This document shows positions 55,634 to 64,000 of a DNA stretch of 64,000 nucleotides, in pieces; position 1 is the first letter of the stretch, and every line of letters starts with the position of its first letter. Both the position numbers and the translations under genes were made by a program. The notes under the pieces were generated by a model. It was not told the DNA's origin. It searched no databases and was given only the letters and a program-made list of their open reading frames with translations. Origin of the DNA: PBB1 sp965229345 (GTDB taxonomy: Bacteria > Pseudomonadota > Gammaproteobacteria > Burkholderiales > Burkholderiaceae_C); assembly GCA_965229345.1 (NCBI GenBank), contig OZ245872.1, positions 1,860,001-1,924,000 of the forward strand, read 5' to 3'.

Positions 55634-56494
55634 TCATGCCCGCGTGTCCAGCGTGTCGCGCCAGGCCAGACAGCGGGACTCCAGGCGCTGCATGCCGGTG
55701 TCCGTCAGCTTGCCCAGCAGTGCCAGCAGCACGATCGCCGCCAGCACGATGTCTGCACGCCCGGTCTCGCGGCCGTCGGTCAGCAGGTAGCCCAGCCCGC
55801 GGGTGGCCGCGATGAGCTCGGCCGCCACCATGAACATCCAGGCGAGCGACAGGCCGTTGCGCAGCCCGGTCAACACCGCCGGCAGTGCCGCCGGCAGCAG
55901 CACCCGGCGCACCAGCGACACCGAGGTCAGGCCGGCCATTTCGGCGACCTCCACCAGTTTGCGATCGACATCGCGGCACCCCGAGGCCACACCCATGTAG
56001 ACCGGAAAGAACGCGCCGATCGCGATCAGCGTGATCTTCGATGCCTCGTCGATGCCCAGCCACAGCAACAGCAATGGCACCCAGGCGAGCGACGGGATCG
56101 CTCTCAGCGCCTGGAAGCTCGGGTCGAGCAAGGCTTCGGCCCGGCGGTTCAGGCCGACCAGCATCCCGCAGGCCACTGCCAGGGCCGCACCGATCGCGAA
56201 GCCGATGAACACCCGCACGGAACTCGCCAGCACATGCGCCCCGAGCCCGTTGCTCGCCAGCTCGACCAGCGTGCGGGCGATCTCGGTGGGAGGGGGCAGC
56301 AGGTGCGCCGGTACCGCGCCCATCTGAACGCTCAATTCCAGCAGACTCAACACCGCGATCGGCAGCACCGCACCGAGCCAGCGTGGGGCGCATCGCGGCC
56401 CCACGCCGGATGGCTTGGACGGTGGCATGCGGCCGGCCCGTGCGCGGGCATCGACTTGCGCCATCGACGCGTCGAGCGTGCTGGTCTTGCTCAC
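55634..56494 (-). CDS. ssuC: Aliphatic sulfonate ABC transporter permease
   Basis: 286 residues from a GTG that overlaps the ssuA stop (GTGA). About six helices from residue 40 onward; the ABC permease contact motif follows the EAA pattern (VAEMAGLTSVSLVRRVLLPA), with LRNGLSLAWMFMVAAELIAA after it. A Pro/Arg-rich N-terminal tail is cytoplasmic. Confidence 0.93.
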   Translation of the reverse strand: MSKTSTLDASMAQVDARARAGRMPPSKPSGVGPRCAPRWLGAVLPIAVLSLLELSVQMGAVPAHLLPPPTEIARTLVELASNGLGAHVLASSVRVFIGFAIGAALAVACGMLVGLNRRAEALLDPSFQALRAIPSLAWVPLLLLWLGIDEASKITLIAIGAFFPVYMGVASGCRDVDRKLVEVAEMAGLTSVSLVRRVLLPAALPAVLTGLRNGLSLAWMFMVAAELIAATRGLGYLLTDGRETGRADIVLAAIVLLALLGKLTDTGMQRLESRCLAWRDTLDTRA

Positions 56495-57486
56495 GCTGTG
56501 GCGCCTGCCAGACCCCGCGCAAACTGGGTGTCGACCAGGTCGGCGATCGTGCGATTCAGGTCGACGCCGGGCTTGACGAGTTGCTCGTCAATCAGGATCG
56601 GCGCCGCCGCCTTCAACGCATTGACGTGTTCGGAGGTGGGTTGCGGGCTGCTGAGGTCGGTGCGCAGCTTGATCTGCAGCAGCGCGACCTGCAGGCTGAC
56701 CTTGGCCTCCTCGGACAGGATCTTCGCGGCCTCGGTGGTGTTGGCCAGGATCCAACGGCGTGCGCGTTCGTAGCCGGCGATCACGCGTTTGACCTCGGCC
56801 GGGTGCTCGCTCAGGAAGGCTTCGCGCACGTTCAGGAAACCGTAGGTGTTGAACGCGACGTTGCGGTACAGCAGCCGCGAGCCGGCATCGAGTTCACTGG
56901 CGGCCATCAGCGGGTCGAGGCCGGCCCAGGCGTCGACGCGCCCTTGCTCCAGCGCTGCGCGGCCGTCGGCATGTTGCAGCGCGACGTGCTCGATGTCGCT
57001 GCGCTTGAGCTTGACGGTGTGCAGCGCGCGCAGCAGGAACAGGTACGGGTCGGTGCCCTTGGTGGCGGCGATCTTCTTGCCCTTCAGGTCGGCCAGGGTC
57101 TGGATCGGCGAGTCCTTCGGCACCACGAGCGCGGTCCACTCGGGGCGCGAGAAGATGTACGGCGTCTTGATCGGGTTGCCGTTCGCCTTCGAGAGCAACG
57201 CCGCCAAGCCAGCGGTCGAGCCGATGTCGATGCTGTTGCCATTCAGGTATTCGAGCGCCCGGTTGCTGCCGGCGCTTAATACCCACTTGACGGCAATCCC
57301 ATCCTTCTTGAAGTCTTCTTCCAGCCAGCCGAAACGGCGCAGCACCAGACTGGAAGGCGAGTAGTACGCATAGTCGAGCCGCACTTCGTTGAGGGCATCG
57401 GCCGCGCGTGCCGAACCGGGCAGCAGGAATCCGGAGGGGGCGACAGTGGCCGCCGCCGCGGCTTGCAGGATCGAACGTCGTTTCAT
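56491..57486 (-). CDS. ssuA: Aliphatic sulfonate-binding periplasmic protein
   Basis: 331 residues. The N-terminus MKRRSILQAAAAAT has a twin Arg and may be Tat-exported; cleavage is near SARA. The mature SsuA/NrtA-type fold has LDYAYYSPSSLVLRRFGWLE, NSIDIGSTAG and DLKGKKIAATKGTDP. It delivers sulfonates to SsuC/SsuB. The ATG at 57486 is preferred over an upstream in-frame start because it places the signal peptide first. Confidence 0.92.
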   Translation of the reverse strand: MKRRSILQAAAAATVAPSGFLLPGSARAADALNEVRLDYAYYSPSSLVLRRFGWLEEDFKKDGIAVKWVLSAGSNRALEYLNGNSIDIGSTAGLAALLSKANGNPIKTPYIFSRPEWTALVVPKDSPIQTLADLKGKKIAATKGTDPYLFLLRALHTVKLKRSDIEHVALQHADGRAALEQGRVDAWAGLDPLMAASELDAGSRLLYRNVAFNTYGFLNVREAFLSEHPAEVKRVIAGYERARRWILANTTEAAKILSEEAKVSLQVALLQIKLRTDLSSPQPTSEHVNALKAAAPILIDEQLVKPGVDLNRTIADLVDTQFARGLAGATA

Positions 57487-57546
57487 CGTCTGGCTTTCTG
57501 AAGGTGGAAGGTGAGCCTGCCCGCCTGGCACGGGCTGGTCTGGCGA

Positions 57547-58764
57547 TCAGGAATAGGGCGTCGGGTCGGGCGAGCGGGCGTCGAGCTGGTAGCGACCGAT
57601 GTCGCGCAGCTTCTGGTCGACCGGGTCGTGCAGCGTGTGCACACGGGCGTTGCGCCAGAAGCGGTCGAAGCCGTGGCGCGACGAGGTGGAGCGCGCGCCG
57701 GTCAGCTCGAACATTTGCGAGCTGACTTCCATGGCGGCGCGGTGGGCAAGCACCTTGGCCTCGGCCACCGCGATTGCGGTCGCCCCGCGTTCGCTGGCGG
57801 TCAGGGTATGACCTCGATCGAGCGCCTCCTGCAGCGCGGCAGCGGCTGCGTCAGCGGCCAGTTGGGCCGGCCGGATCAACAACCACAGCTGACCGTAGCG
57901 GTGCTGCACGTAGGGGTCGTCGGCGGATCGATTCACGCCGGCACTGAACCACGGCCGAGCCTCTTCCTGGGTGTAGCGCCGGGCCGCTTCGTAGGCACCG
58001 ATCGCGAGGCCCAGGTACACATTGGCCATGATCAGTTGCGACACCAGCGGCCGCAATGTGGCGCGCGGTGTGGGCGTTGTGTCCGGCGCCTGCAGCACAT
58101 CGGCACGCCCCAGCACGGCACCCTTGAAATGCACGGTGCCGCTGTCGGTCTGACGCTGGCCGAAACTGTCCCAGTCCTCGCGAACCTCGATGCCCGCGCT
58201 GCGGGTGGCCACCTGCCCGATCAGCAGAGCGGGCCCGGTGCCGTCGGCGCGGGGCACATGGGCAGAGAGCATCAGACGGTCGGATCCCACCGAACCGGAC
58301 GCATAGCTTTTGACACCATCGAGCCGCCAGCCGTCGCCGGTCGCGGTGGCATACAGGCGCACATCCAGGGGGTTCAGCGCATTGCCCCAGAACCAGCTTT
58401 CAGCCACCGTCTGGCGCAGCAGGCGCTGTTGCTGTTCAGCGTTGCCGTACAGCACCACGGTTGCCACTTGCAGATGGTGGAAGGCGAACACGTGCGCCAG
58501 CGCGCTGTCGGCCTGTGCCAGTCGGCGAATCACGCGGTAGGTGGTGGGCCAGTCGGCGCCCAGGCCACCGGCGCTGCGCGGCACGCTGAGGGCGAGCAGG
58601 CCGCTGTCGCGGATCAACTGGCGCTCGGCGGACGCGTGACCCCCGTCGCGGTCGCGCTGCACGGCGGTCTCGTCGAAGGCACGCGCCAACTGATCGGCAG
58701 CCGCATCCGGGTCGAACGAGTGCAGGGTGGCGTCGGTGCGGCGCTCGGAAAGCACGGAACTCAT
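57547..58764 (-). CDS. SfnB/DszC-type flavin-dependent monooxygenase (acyl-CoA dehydrogenase fold)
   Basis: 405 residues with acyl-CoA dehydrogenase architecture: N-terminal helical domain (SGLLALSVPRSAGGLGADWP), middle beta domain (WFWGNALNPLDV, GVKSYASGSVGSDRLM), C-terminal helices ending SSRHGFDRFWRNARVHTLHD. The ASGS/SSRHG context is that of SfnB/DszC FMNH2 oxygenases, not of true dehydrogenases, which would have a catalytic Glu here. It is first in line with ssuACB (60 bp gap), so an organosulfur desulfonation or sulfone oxidation step is likely. No flavin reductase gene is nearby. Confidence 0.85.
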   Translation of the reverse strand: MSSVLSERRTDATLHSFDPDAAADQLARAFDETAVQRDRDGGHASAERQLIRDSGLLALSVPRSAGGLGADWPTTYRVIRRLAQADSALAHVFAFHHLQVATVVLYGNAEQQQRLLRQTVAESWFWGNALNPLDVRLYATATGDGWRLDGVKSYASGSVGSDRLMLSAHVPRADGTGPALLIGQVATRSAGIEVREDWDSFGQRQTDSGTVHFKGAVLGRADVLQAPDTTPTPRATLRPLVSQLIMANVYLGLAIGAYEAARRYTQEEARPWFSAGVNRSADDPYVQHRYGQLWLLIRPAQLAADAAAAALQEALDRGHTLTASERGATAIAVAEAKVLAHRAAMEVSSQMFELTGARSTSSRHGFDRFWRNARVHTLHDPVDQKLRDIGRYQLDARSPDPTPYS

Positions 58765-58949
58765 GGTCTGGGGTGGCGAGGCAGGTGGCGGTGCTTCGCA
58801 GCGCCTGCCTGGCTTTCACTGTGGGTGGACGACGAGTCTTTCAGTCCGGTCGTGCGGGGCCAACGAAGCTTTCTGCATGAGCTTGTGCGCTGCGTGGACG
58901 GTGCGTCGCAGATAGATGGATTCCGCATATGCAAGCGCGGATCGCTTCG

Positions 58950-58978
58950 TTTTGAGATCGAGGTGGCTTGCCTAGGAT
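58950..58978 (+). promoter_or_regulatory. Candidate promoter of the first sulfate-binding protein gene
   Basis: TTTTGA (58950-58955), 17 bases, TAGGAT (58973-58978). The sequence AGGTGGCTTGCCTAGGAT resembles AGGTGCTGCCTAGCAT ahead of the second sulfate-binding gene, so both may share a regulator. The 291-bp gap between the divergent sfnB-like and sbp genes shows no other feature. Confidence 0.4.
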
Positions 58979-59055
58979 TCACCGTCCGCTGGCCCTCCGG
59001 CTGCTTTCCTCACCGCCTTTCCTTCCCACCCGTTTTCCAACCAGGACCTGCCTTC

Positions 59056-60069
59056 ATGTCTGTCACCCGACTCACCCGCTCCACCTTGCTGGCCGTGGCC
59101 ATTGGTACGGCTGCCTTCGCCACCTGGGCCAAGGACGTCACGCTGCTCAACGTCTCCTACGACCCGACCCGTGAGCTCTACGTGGAATACAACGCCGCGT
59201 TCGCCAAATTCTGGAAGGCCAAGACCGGCGATGTGGTCTCCGTCAAGCAATCGCACGGTGGCTCTGGCAAGCAGGCGCGCTCGGTCATCGACGGCATCGA
59301 CGCCGATGTGGTGACGTTGGCCCTGGCCTACGACATCGACGAGATCGCCGAGAAGGCCAAGGTCCTGCCCACCGACTGGCAGAAGCGGCTCAAGAACAAC
59401 AGTTCGCCGTACACCTCGACCTACATCTTCCTGGTCCGCAAGGGCAACCCGAAGGGCATCAAGAACTGGGACGATCTGGTCAAGCCCGGCATCGGCGTGA
59501 TCACCGCCAACCCCAAGACCTCGGGCGGCGCGCGCTGGGGTTATCTGGCGGCCTACGGCTTTGCGCTCAAGCAGCCCGGCGGCACCGACGCCAAGGCACA
59601 GGCATTCGTTGCCAGCCTGTTCAAGAACGTGCCGGTGCTCGATTCGGGTGCCCGTGGTTCGACGGTCACCTTCGCCGAACGCGGCATCGGCGACGTGCTG
59701 CTGGCCTGGGAAAACGAGGCACACCTCGCGCTGAAGGAGTTCGGTGCCGACAAGTTCGACATCGTCTACCCGCCGGTCAGCATCCTGGCCGAGCCACCGG
59801 TCAGTGTGGTCGACAAGGTGGTTGACAAGAAGGGTACCCGCGACATGGCTCAGGCCTACCTGGAGTATTTGTACTCGCCAGAAGGCCAGGAGATCGCGGC
59901 ACGCAACTACTACCGGCCGATCGATCCCGCCATCGCGGCCAAGTACGAAAAGAACTTCCCGAAGATCAGCCTGTTCACCATCGATGACGTCTTTGGCGGC
60001 TGGACCAAGGCCCAGAAGACGCACTTCGCCGACGGGGGCGTGTTCGACAAGATCTATTCGGTGAAGTAA
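59056..60069 (+). CDS. sbp: Sulfate/thiosulfate-binding periplasmic protein (first copy)
   Basis: 337 residues. A signal peptide (1-25, ending WAK) precedes the Sbp/CysP fold: VTLLNVSYDPTRELYVEYNA, KQSHGGSGKQARSVIDG (sulfate-binding Ser/Gly loop), NPKTSGGARWGYLAAYGFAL, AERGIGDVLLAWENEA. It feeds CysT/CysW/CysA. The ATG at 59056 has an AGGA site. It is followed by a hairpin and then a second, diverged copy. Confidence 0.95.
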   Translation: MSVTRLTRSTLLAVAIGTAAFATWAKDVTLLNVSYDPTRELYVEYNAAFAKFWKAKTGDVVSVKQSHGGSGKQARSVIDGIDADVVTLALAYDIDEIAEKAKVLPTDWQKRLKNNSSPYTSTYIFLVRKGNPKGIKNWDDLVKPGIGVITANPKTSGGARWGYLAAYGFALKQPGGTDAKAQAFVASLFKNVPVLDSGARGSTVTFAERGIGDVLLAWENEAHLALKEFGADKFDIVYPPVSILAEPPVSVVDKVVDKKGTRDMAQAYLEYLYSPEGQEIAARNYYRPIDPAIAAKYEKNFPKISLFTIDDVFGGWTKAQKTHFADGGVFDKIYSVK

Positions 60070-60121
60070 CTCATCTGATCTCGCAGGGGGCATGCGCAAG
60101 CATTCCCTCGGGCGACTTGCC

Positions 60122-60158
60122 AGCCGACTGCTGCCTGCCATGGCTCAGTCGGCTTTAG
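60122..60158 (+). terminator. Hairpin terminator between the two sulfate-binding protein genes
   Basis: AGCCGACTG (60122-60130) is exactly complementary to CAGTCGGCT (60146-60154), with a 15-base loop, followed by TTTAGTCGTTTT. The T-run is interrupted, so read-through into the second gene is possible. Confidence 0.55.
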
Positions 60159-60192
60159 TCGTTTTCTGAATATGGATCGGCGGAATATGTCG

Positions 60193-60221
60193 TTGATCAT
60201 TGGATAGGTGCTGCCTAGCAT
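60193..60221 (+). promoter_or_regulatory. Candidate sigma-70 promoter of the second sbp-cysTWA operon
   Basis: TTGATC (60193-60198), a 17-base spacer, TAGCAT (60216-60221). The predicted start is near 60228, upstream of either possible ATG (60239 or 60263). Confidence 0.5.
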
Positions 60222-60262
60222 CGTCGATCCGACACTTCATGGCGGCTCCGGCTGCGTTGCCC

Positions 60263-61285
60263 ATGTCCTCAGTTTCCCGCCGCGCGACGCTCGTCGCACT
60301 GACCAGCGTCGTTGCGCTGTCTCCCTCGGTGTCCACCGCGCAAGCCACAGGCAAGACGCTGCTGAACGTCAGCTACGACGTGTCGCGTGAGTTCTACAAG
60401 GAATACAACGCCGCGTTCGCCGCCCACTGGAAGAAGACCACCGGTGAGGCCTTGACACTGAATCAATCGCACGGTGGCAGCAGCAAGCAAGCGCGCAGCG
60501 TGGTCGACGGCCTGGAGGCCGACGTCATCACGATGAACCAGGCCAACGACATCGACATCCTGGCCGACCGCGGCGGGCTGGTACCGGCCGACTGGGCCAA
60601 GCGCCTGCCCGACAACAGCGCGCCGACGACCTCGCTGTCGGTGATCCTGGTGCGCAAGGGCAACCCGAAAAAGATCCAGGACTGGAGCGACCTGGGACGC
60701 GCCGGCATCTCGGTCATCATCCCCAATCCCAAGACCTCGGGCAACGGCCGCTACACCTACCTGGCTGCGTGGGGCGCTGCCTTGAAAAACGGTGTGTCGC
60801 CGGCGGCTGCGAAGGCGCTGGTCGAGCGCATCTTCACCAACGTGCCGGTGCTCGATGGCGGAGGCCGCGGCGCCACCACCACCTTCGCGCAGCGCAATCT
60901 CGGCGATGCGCTGGTCACCTTCGAGAGCGAGGTGCCGTTGATCAAGCGCGAGTTCGGTGGCGACTATGAGGTGATCTACCCGACGTGGACCGTGCTGGCC
61001 GAGAACCCGGTGTCGGTGGTCGACAAGGTGGTCGACAAGCGCGGCACCCGCAAGGAGGCCGAGGCTTACCTGAAGTACCTGTGGTCTGACGAGGGGCAGG
61101 ACATCGCTGCGCGTCAGCACCTGCGTCCGCGCAGCGCCAAGGTGCTGGCCAAGTACGCCAAGGACTTCCCGAAGGTGGGCACCTTCACCGTCGATGAGGT
61201 GTTCGGCGGCTGGAAGAAGGCGCAGAAGGAGCACTTCGACGACGGCGGTCTCTACGACCAGATCGTCCTTCGGTCGAAGAAGTAA
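60263..61285 (+). CDS. Sulfate/thiosulfate-binding periplasmic protein (second copy)
   Basis: 340 residues. Signal peptide 1-28 (MSSVSRRATLVALTSVVAL) with a twin Arg. Same fold and motifs as the first copy (LLNVSYDVSREFYKEYNAAF, NQSHGGSSKQARSVVDG, NPKTSGNGRYTYLAAWG) but clearly diverged, so it is an old paralogue pair. An ATG at 60239 would add eight residues. It lies 12 bp before cysT and is probably the operon's own binding protein; the first copy may prefer another oxyanion. Confidence 0.93.
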   Translation: MSSVSRRATLVALTSVVALSPSVSTAQATGKTLLNVSYDVSREFYKEYNAAFAAHWKKTTGEALTLNQSHGGSSKQARSVVDGLEADVITMNQANDIDILADRGGLVPADWAKRLPDNSAPTTSLSVILVRKGNPKKIQDWSDLGRAGISVIIPNPKTSGNGRYTYLAAWGAALKNGVSPAAAKALVERIFTNVPVLDGGGRGATTTFAQRNLGDALVTFESEVPLIKREFGGDYEVIYPTWTVLAENPVSVVDKVVDKRGTRKEAEAYLKYLWSDEGQDIAARQHLRPRSAKVLAKYAKDFPKVGTFTVDEVFGGWKKAQKEHFDDGGLYDQIVLRSKK

Positions 61286-61297
61286 GCGGGGTCTCTC

Positions 61298-62131
61298 GTG
61301 TTCTTTTCCCGCACCCTGCTGCGGCGGCACAGCGTGCTGCCCGGCTTCGATCTGGCGCTCGGCTTCACGCTGCTGTACCTCAGCTTCATCGTGCTGATTC
61401 CACTCAGCGCGGCGTTCCTCAAGACCGCCACGATGACCTGGCCGGCTTTCTGGGAGGCGGTCACGTCGCCGCGCGTGATGGCCTCGTACCGGCTGACCTT
61501 CGGCGCCTCGCTGGGTGGGGCGTTGCTGAATGCGTTCTTCGGGCTGATCATTGCGTGGGTCCTCGTGCGCTACGAGTTCCCGTTCAAGCGGCTGGTCGAT
61601 GCGCTGGTCGATCTGCCATTTGCGCTGCCCACCGCCGTGGCTGGCATTGCATTGACGGCGCTGTACGCCCAGAACGGCTGGATCGGCCAATGGCTGCCGT
61701 TCAAGGTCAGCTACACGCCGCTGGGCGTGTTCGTGGCGTTGACCTTCATCGGCCTGCCGTTCGTGGTTCGCACGCTGCAGCCGGTGCTCGAAGACCTGCA
61801 CAAGGAGGTCGAGGAGGCCGCCGCCACGCTGGGCGCCAACCGCTGGCAGACCTTCACGAAGGTGATCTTCCCGATCCTCACGCCGGCGCTGATCACTGGC
61901 TTTGCGCTGGCCTTTGCGCGTGCGCTGGGCGAATACGGCTCGGTGATCTTCATTGCCGGCAACATGCCTCTGGTCAGCGAAATCACACCGCTGTTGATCA
62001 TCACCAAGCTGGAGCAATACGACTACCAGGGGGCCACCGCGATCGCGGTGGTGATGCTGGTGGCGGCGTTCAGCCTGCTGCTGGCCATCAATGCGCTGCA
62101 GGCCTGGGCCCGAGCACGGCAGGGGCGCTGA
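61298..62131 (+). CDS. cysT: Sulfate ABC transporter permease CysT (CysU)
   Basis: 277 residues from a GTG start. Six helices with the permease contact loop VEEAAATLGANRWQTFTKVI and IAWVLVRYEFPFKRLVDALV. It pairs with CysW to form the membrane channel. The upstream binding-protein gene ends 12 bp before; cysW starts 4 bp after its stop. Confidence 0.96.
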   Translation: MFFSRTLLRRHSVLPGFDLALGFTLLYLSFIVLIPLSAAFLKTATMTWPAFWEAVTSPRVMASYRLTFGASLGGALLNAFFGLIIAWVLVRYEFPFKRLVDALVDLPFALPTAVAGIALTALYAQNGWIGQWLPFKVSYTPLGVFVALTFIGLPFVVRTLQPVLEDLHKEVEEAAATLGANRWQTFTKVIFPILTPALITGFALAFARALGEYGSVIFIAGNMPLVSEITPLLIITKLEQYDYQGATAIAVVMLVAAFSLLLAINALQAWARARQGR

Positions 62132-62135
62132 AACC

Positions 62136-63056
62136 ATGAGCACTCCCACCTCAGCCTTGCCCCTGAAGGGCGGCCCCGCAGCCAGTGCTGATCGACTGAA
62201 CGCGCCGCGCAACCTGGCCGCAGCCACCACCGAGCCGCGTTGGGTGCGGTGGACATTGATCAGTGTGGCGCTGGCGTTCCTGACGTTCTTTCTTTTCGTG
62301 CCGCTCGCCATCGTTTTTGTCGAGGCGTTCAAGAAGGGCGTCGAGGTCTACCTGGCGTCGATCACCGAGCCCGATGCGCTGTCGGCCATCAAGTTGACGC
62401 TGATTGCCGCGGCCATCAGCGTGCCGATGAACCTGGTGTTCGGCGTGGCAGCCGCCTGGTGCATCGCGAAGTTCGAGTTCCGCGGCAAGAACGTGCTGCT
62501 CACGCTGATCGATCTGCCGTTTTCGGTGAGCCCGGTCATCTCGGGCTTGATCTACGTGCTGATCTTCGGCCTGCAAGGTTGGTTCGGCGAGTGGCTGCGC
62601 GATCACGATCTGAAGGTGATCTTCGCGGTGCCGGGCATCGTGCTGGCCACCGTGTTCGTGACCTTCCCCTTCGTGGCGCGGGAACTGATCCCGCTGATGC
62701 AGGCGCAGGGCACCGAGCAGGAAGAAGCTGCCTGCGTGCTGGGTGCCAGCGGCTGGCAGCTGTTCTGGCGGGTGACGCTGCCCAACGTCAAGTGGGCGCT
62801 GCTGTACGGCGTGATCCTGTGCAACGCGCGGGCGATGGGCGAGTTCGGCGCGGTGAGCGTGGTCTCCGGGCACATCCGCGGCCAGACCAACACGATGCCG
62901 CTGCACATCGAGATCCTCTACAACGAGTACCAGTTCGCGGCGTCGTTTGCCGTGGCTTCGCTGCTGGCCCTGCTGGCCCTGGTGACCCTGGTGCTGAAGT
63001 ACGTGGTCGAGCAGCGGGTCAAGGCAGAGAAGCGTTCCGCCAACGAAGGCGAATGA
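62136..63056 (+). CDS. cysW: Sulfate ABC transporter permease CysW
   Basis: 306 residues. An N-terminal tail of about 30 residues precedes six helices. Contact loop: EEAACVLGASGWQLFWRVTL; C-terminal motif NARAMGEFGAVSVVSGHIRG is typical of CysW. The ATG at 62136 lies 4 bp after cysT. Confidence 0.96.
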   Translation: MSTPTSALPLKGGPAASADRLNAPRNLAAATTEPRWVRWTLISVALAFLTFFLFVPLAIVFVEAFKKGVEVYLASITEPDALSAIKLTLIAAAISVPMNLVFGVAAAWCIAKFEFRGKNVLLTLIDLPFSVSPVISGLIYVLIFGLQGWFGEWLRDHDLKVIFAVPGIVLATVFVTFPFVARELIPLMQAQGTEQEEAACVLGASGWQLFWRVTLPNVKWALLYGVILCNARAMGEFGAVSVVSGHIRGQTNTMPLHIEILYNEYQFAASFAVASLLALLALVTLVLKYVVEQRVKAEKRSANEGE

Positions 63057-63068
63057 AGAAGGCACACC

Positions 63069-64000
63069 ATGAGCATTGAAGTCCGCAACCTGAACAAACG
63101 CTTTGGCAAGACGGTGGTCTGCGACAACCTGAACCTGGACATCCCGTCGGGTGAACTGGTCGCACTGCTCGGGCCCTCGGGCTCGGGCAAGACCTCGCTG
63201 CTGCGCATCATCGCGGGGCTGGAGGTGCCGGATTCGGGCACGGTGCTGTTCCACGGCGAAGACACCACCTACACCGACGTGCGTGAGCGGCAGGTCGGCT
63301 TCGTGTTTCAGCATTACGCGCTGTTCGCGCACATGACCATCTTCGAGAACGTGGCCTTCGGCCTGCGCGTGCGGCCGAAAGCCACCCGCCCCCCCGAGGC
63401 GCAGATCCGCGCGAAGGTCACCGATCTGCTCAAGCTGGTGCAGCTTGACTGGATCGCCGACCGCTATCCGCACCAGCTCTCAGGCGGACAGCGCCAGCGG
63501 ATTGCGCTGGCCAGGGCATTGGCGGTCGAGCCCAAGGTGCTGCTGCTCGACGAGCCATTCGGTGCGCTCGACGCCAAGGTGCGCAAGGAATTGCGGCGCT
63601 GGCTGCGCCGGCTGCACGACGAGGTGCATGTCACCAGCGTGTTCGTCACGCACGACCAGGAAGAAGCGATGGAAGTCGCCGATCGCATCGTCGTGATGAA
63701 CGAAGGCCGCATCGAGCAGGTCGGTTCACCCGATGAGGTCTACGACCATCCGGCCACGCCGTTCGTGCTGAAGTTCCTGGGCGATGTGAACCTGTTCCAT
63801 GGTCGGCTCGACCATGTCCAGGGCGTTGCCGTGAATGGTGCCCCTGGCGGCGATGTCAGCTACGTACGGCCGCATGAGCTGCAGATCATCGAAGCACCGC
63901 AAGCGGGTTCCGTGGCGGTCAAGTTGACGCAGGCGCTGACGGTGGGACCCAACACGCGGCTGGAATTCAAGCGCCTGGACGACGGCAGCGACATCGATGT
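63069..64000 (+). CDS. cysA: Sulfate ABC transporter ATP-binding protein CysA (3' end outside window)
   Basis: 310 residues visible; the gene continues past the right edge. Walker A GPSGSGKTS, Q-loop FVFQHYALF, signature LSGGQRQRIALARAL, Walker B LLLDEPFGALD, switch VTHDQEEAME. A C-terminal TOBE-type regulatory domain begins near residue 240 (VSYVRPHELQII). Start ATG at 63069, 12 bp after cysW. Confidence 0.96.
   Translation, partial: MSIEVRNLNKRFGKTVVCDNLNLDIPSGELVALLGPSGSGKTSLLRIIAGLEVPDSGTVLFHGEDTTYTDVRERQVGFVFQHYALFAHMTIFENVAFGLRVRPKATRPPEAQIRAKVTDLLKLVQLDWIADRYPHQLSGGQRQRIALARALAVEPKVLLLDEPFGALDAKVRKELRRWLRRLHDEVHVTSVFVTHDQEEAMEVADRIVVMNEGRIEQVGSPDEVYDHPATPFVLKFLGDVNLFHGRLDHVQGVAVNGAPGGDVSYVRPHELQIIEAPQAGSVAVKLTQALTVGPNTRLEFKRLDDGSDID

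Noticed and set aside
60269..62332. Minus-strand 687-codon frame across the second sbp and cysT
   Set aside because: Antisense shadow; its neighbours on the plus strand are complete transporter genes.

Overview
The window is a GC-rich chromosomal segment of a betaproteobacterium. It most likely belongs to the Burkholderiales, in the Rubrivivax/Leptothrix/Comamonadaceae neighbourhood. The evidence is an RpoD with a long Lys/Ala-rich N-terminus, a short H-NS with the Burkholderiales-type WSGRGLQPKWL tail, a bifunctional-type ArgA, a PEP-CTERM (exosortase) substrate, and the general gene content. This placement is inferred from protein features only. Coding density is very high: no gap without a gene exceeds about 300 bp. 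There is no prophage, transposon, CRISPR array or integrase.

Layout. 1-8.2 kb (minus strand): an orphan receiver-TPR response regulator cut by the window edge, the chaperone genes grpE-dnaK-dnaJ, hslR, hemH, and a class III nucleotide cyclase fused to an FHA domain. 8.2-15 kb (minus): rpoD and dnaG, an H-NS protein, yggX and argA. 15-22 kb (plus): the RNA helicase gene hrpA, tRNA-Pro and tRNA-Arg, a conserved hypothetical gene and a FimV-like gene. 22-26.8 kb (minus): lptF-lptG-cbiX-cysB-like-aminotransferase, the last four joined by three 4-bp stop/start overlaps. 26.8-30.5 kb (plus): pepA, holC, a small unknown gene and an orphan LivK-type binding protein. 30.5-33.8 kb (minus): a PEP-CTERM protein, a lipoprotein, tRNA-Ser, a DUF2237 protein and an SPFH/NfeD pair. 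33.9-36.7 kb (plus): a basic amino acid decarboxylase and a VOC protein. 36.8-39.9 kb (minus): the isoprenoid operon xseB-ispA-dxs. 40-46.2 kb (plus): a Rieske oxygenase, sseA, uspA, ppx and a TonB/TolA-like protein with a pentad-repeat helix. 46-55 kb: chaA, two MscS channels, a MASE1-PAS-PAS-GGDEF-EAL protein and a chemoreceptor with a good FliA promoter. 55-64 kb: a sulfur-acquisition island made of ssuABC plus an SfnB-like monooxygenase (minus), opposed by two sulfate-binding proteins and cysT-cysW-cysA (plus, cysA cut by the window edge).

Two themes link the genes. One is sulfur: sulfonate and sulfate import, an SfnB-like enzyme, a CysB-type regulator, CbiX and SseA. The other is envelope and stress physiology: LptFG, TonB-like energy coupling, mechanosensitive channels, heat-shock chaperones and c-di-GMP/chemotaxis signalling. 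I found no clearly new defence or mobile system. The most unusual items are the pentad-repeat TonB-like protein, the duplicated 3' tail of rpoD, the cyclase-FHA fusion, the sulfur regulator/CbiX genes translationally coupled to lptG, and the sulfonate island that lacks SsuD.
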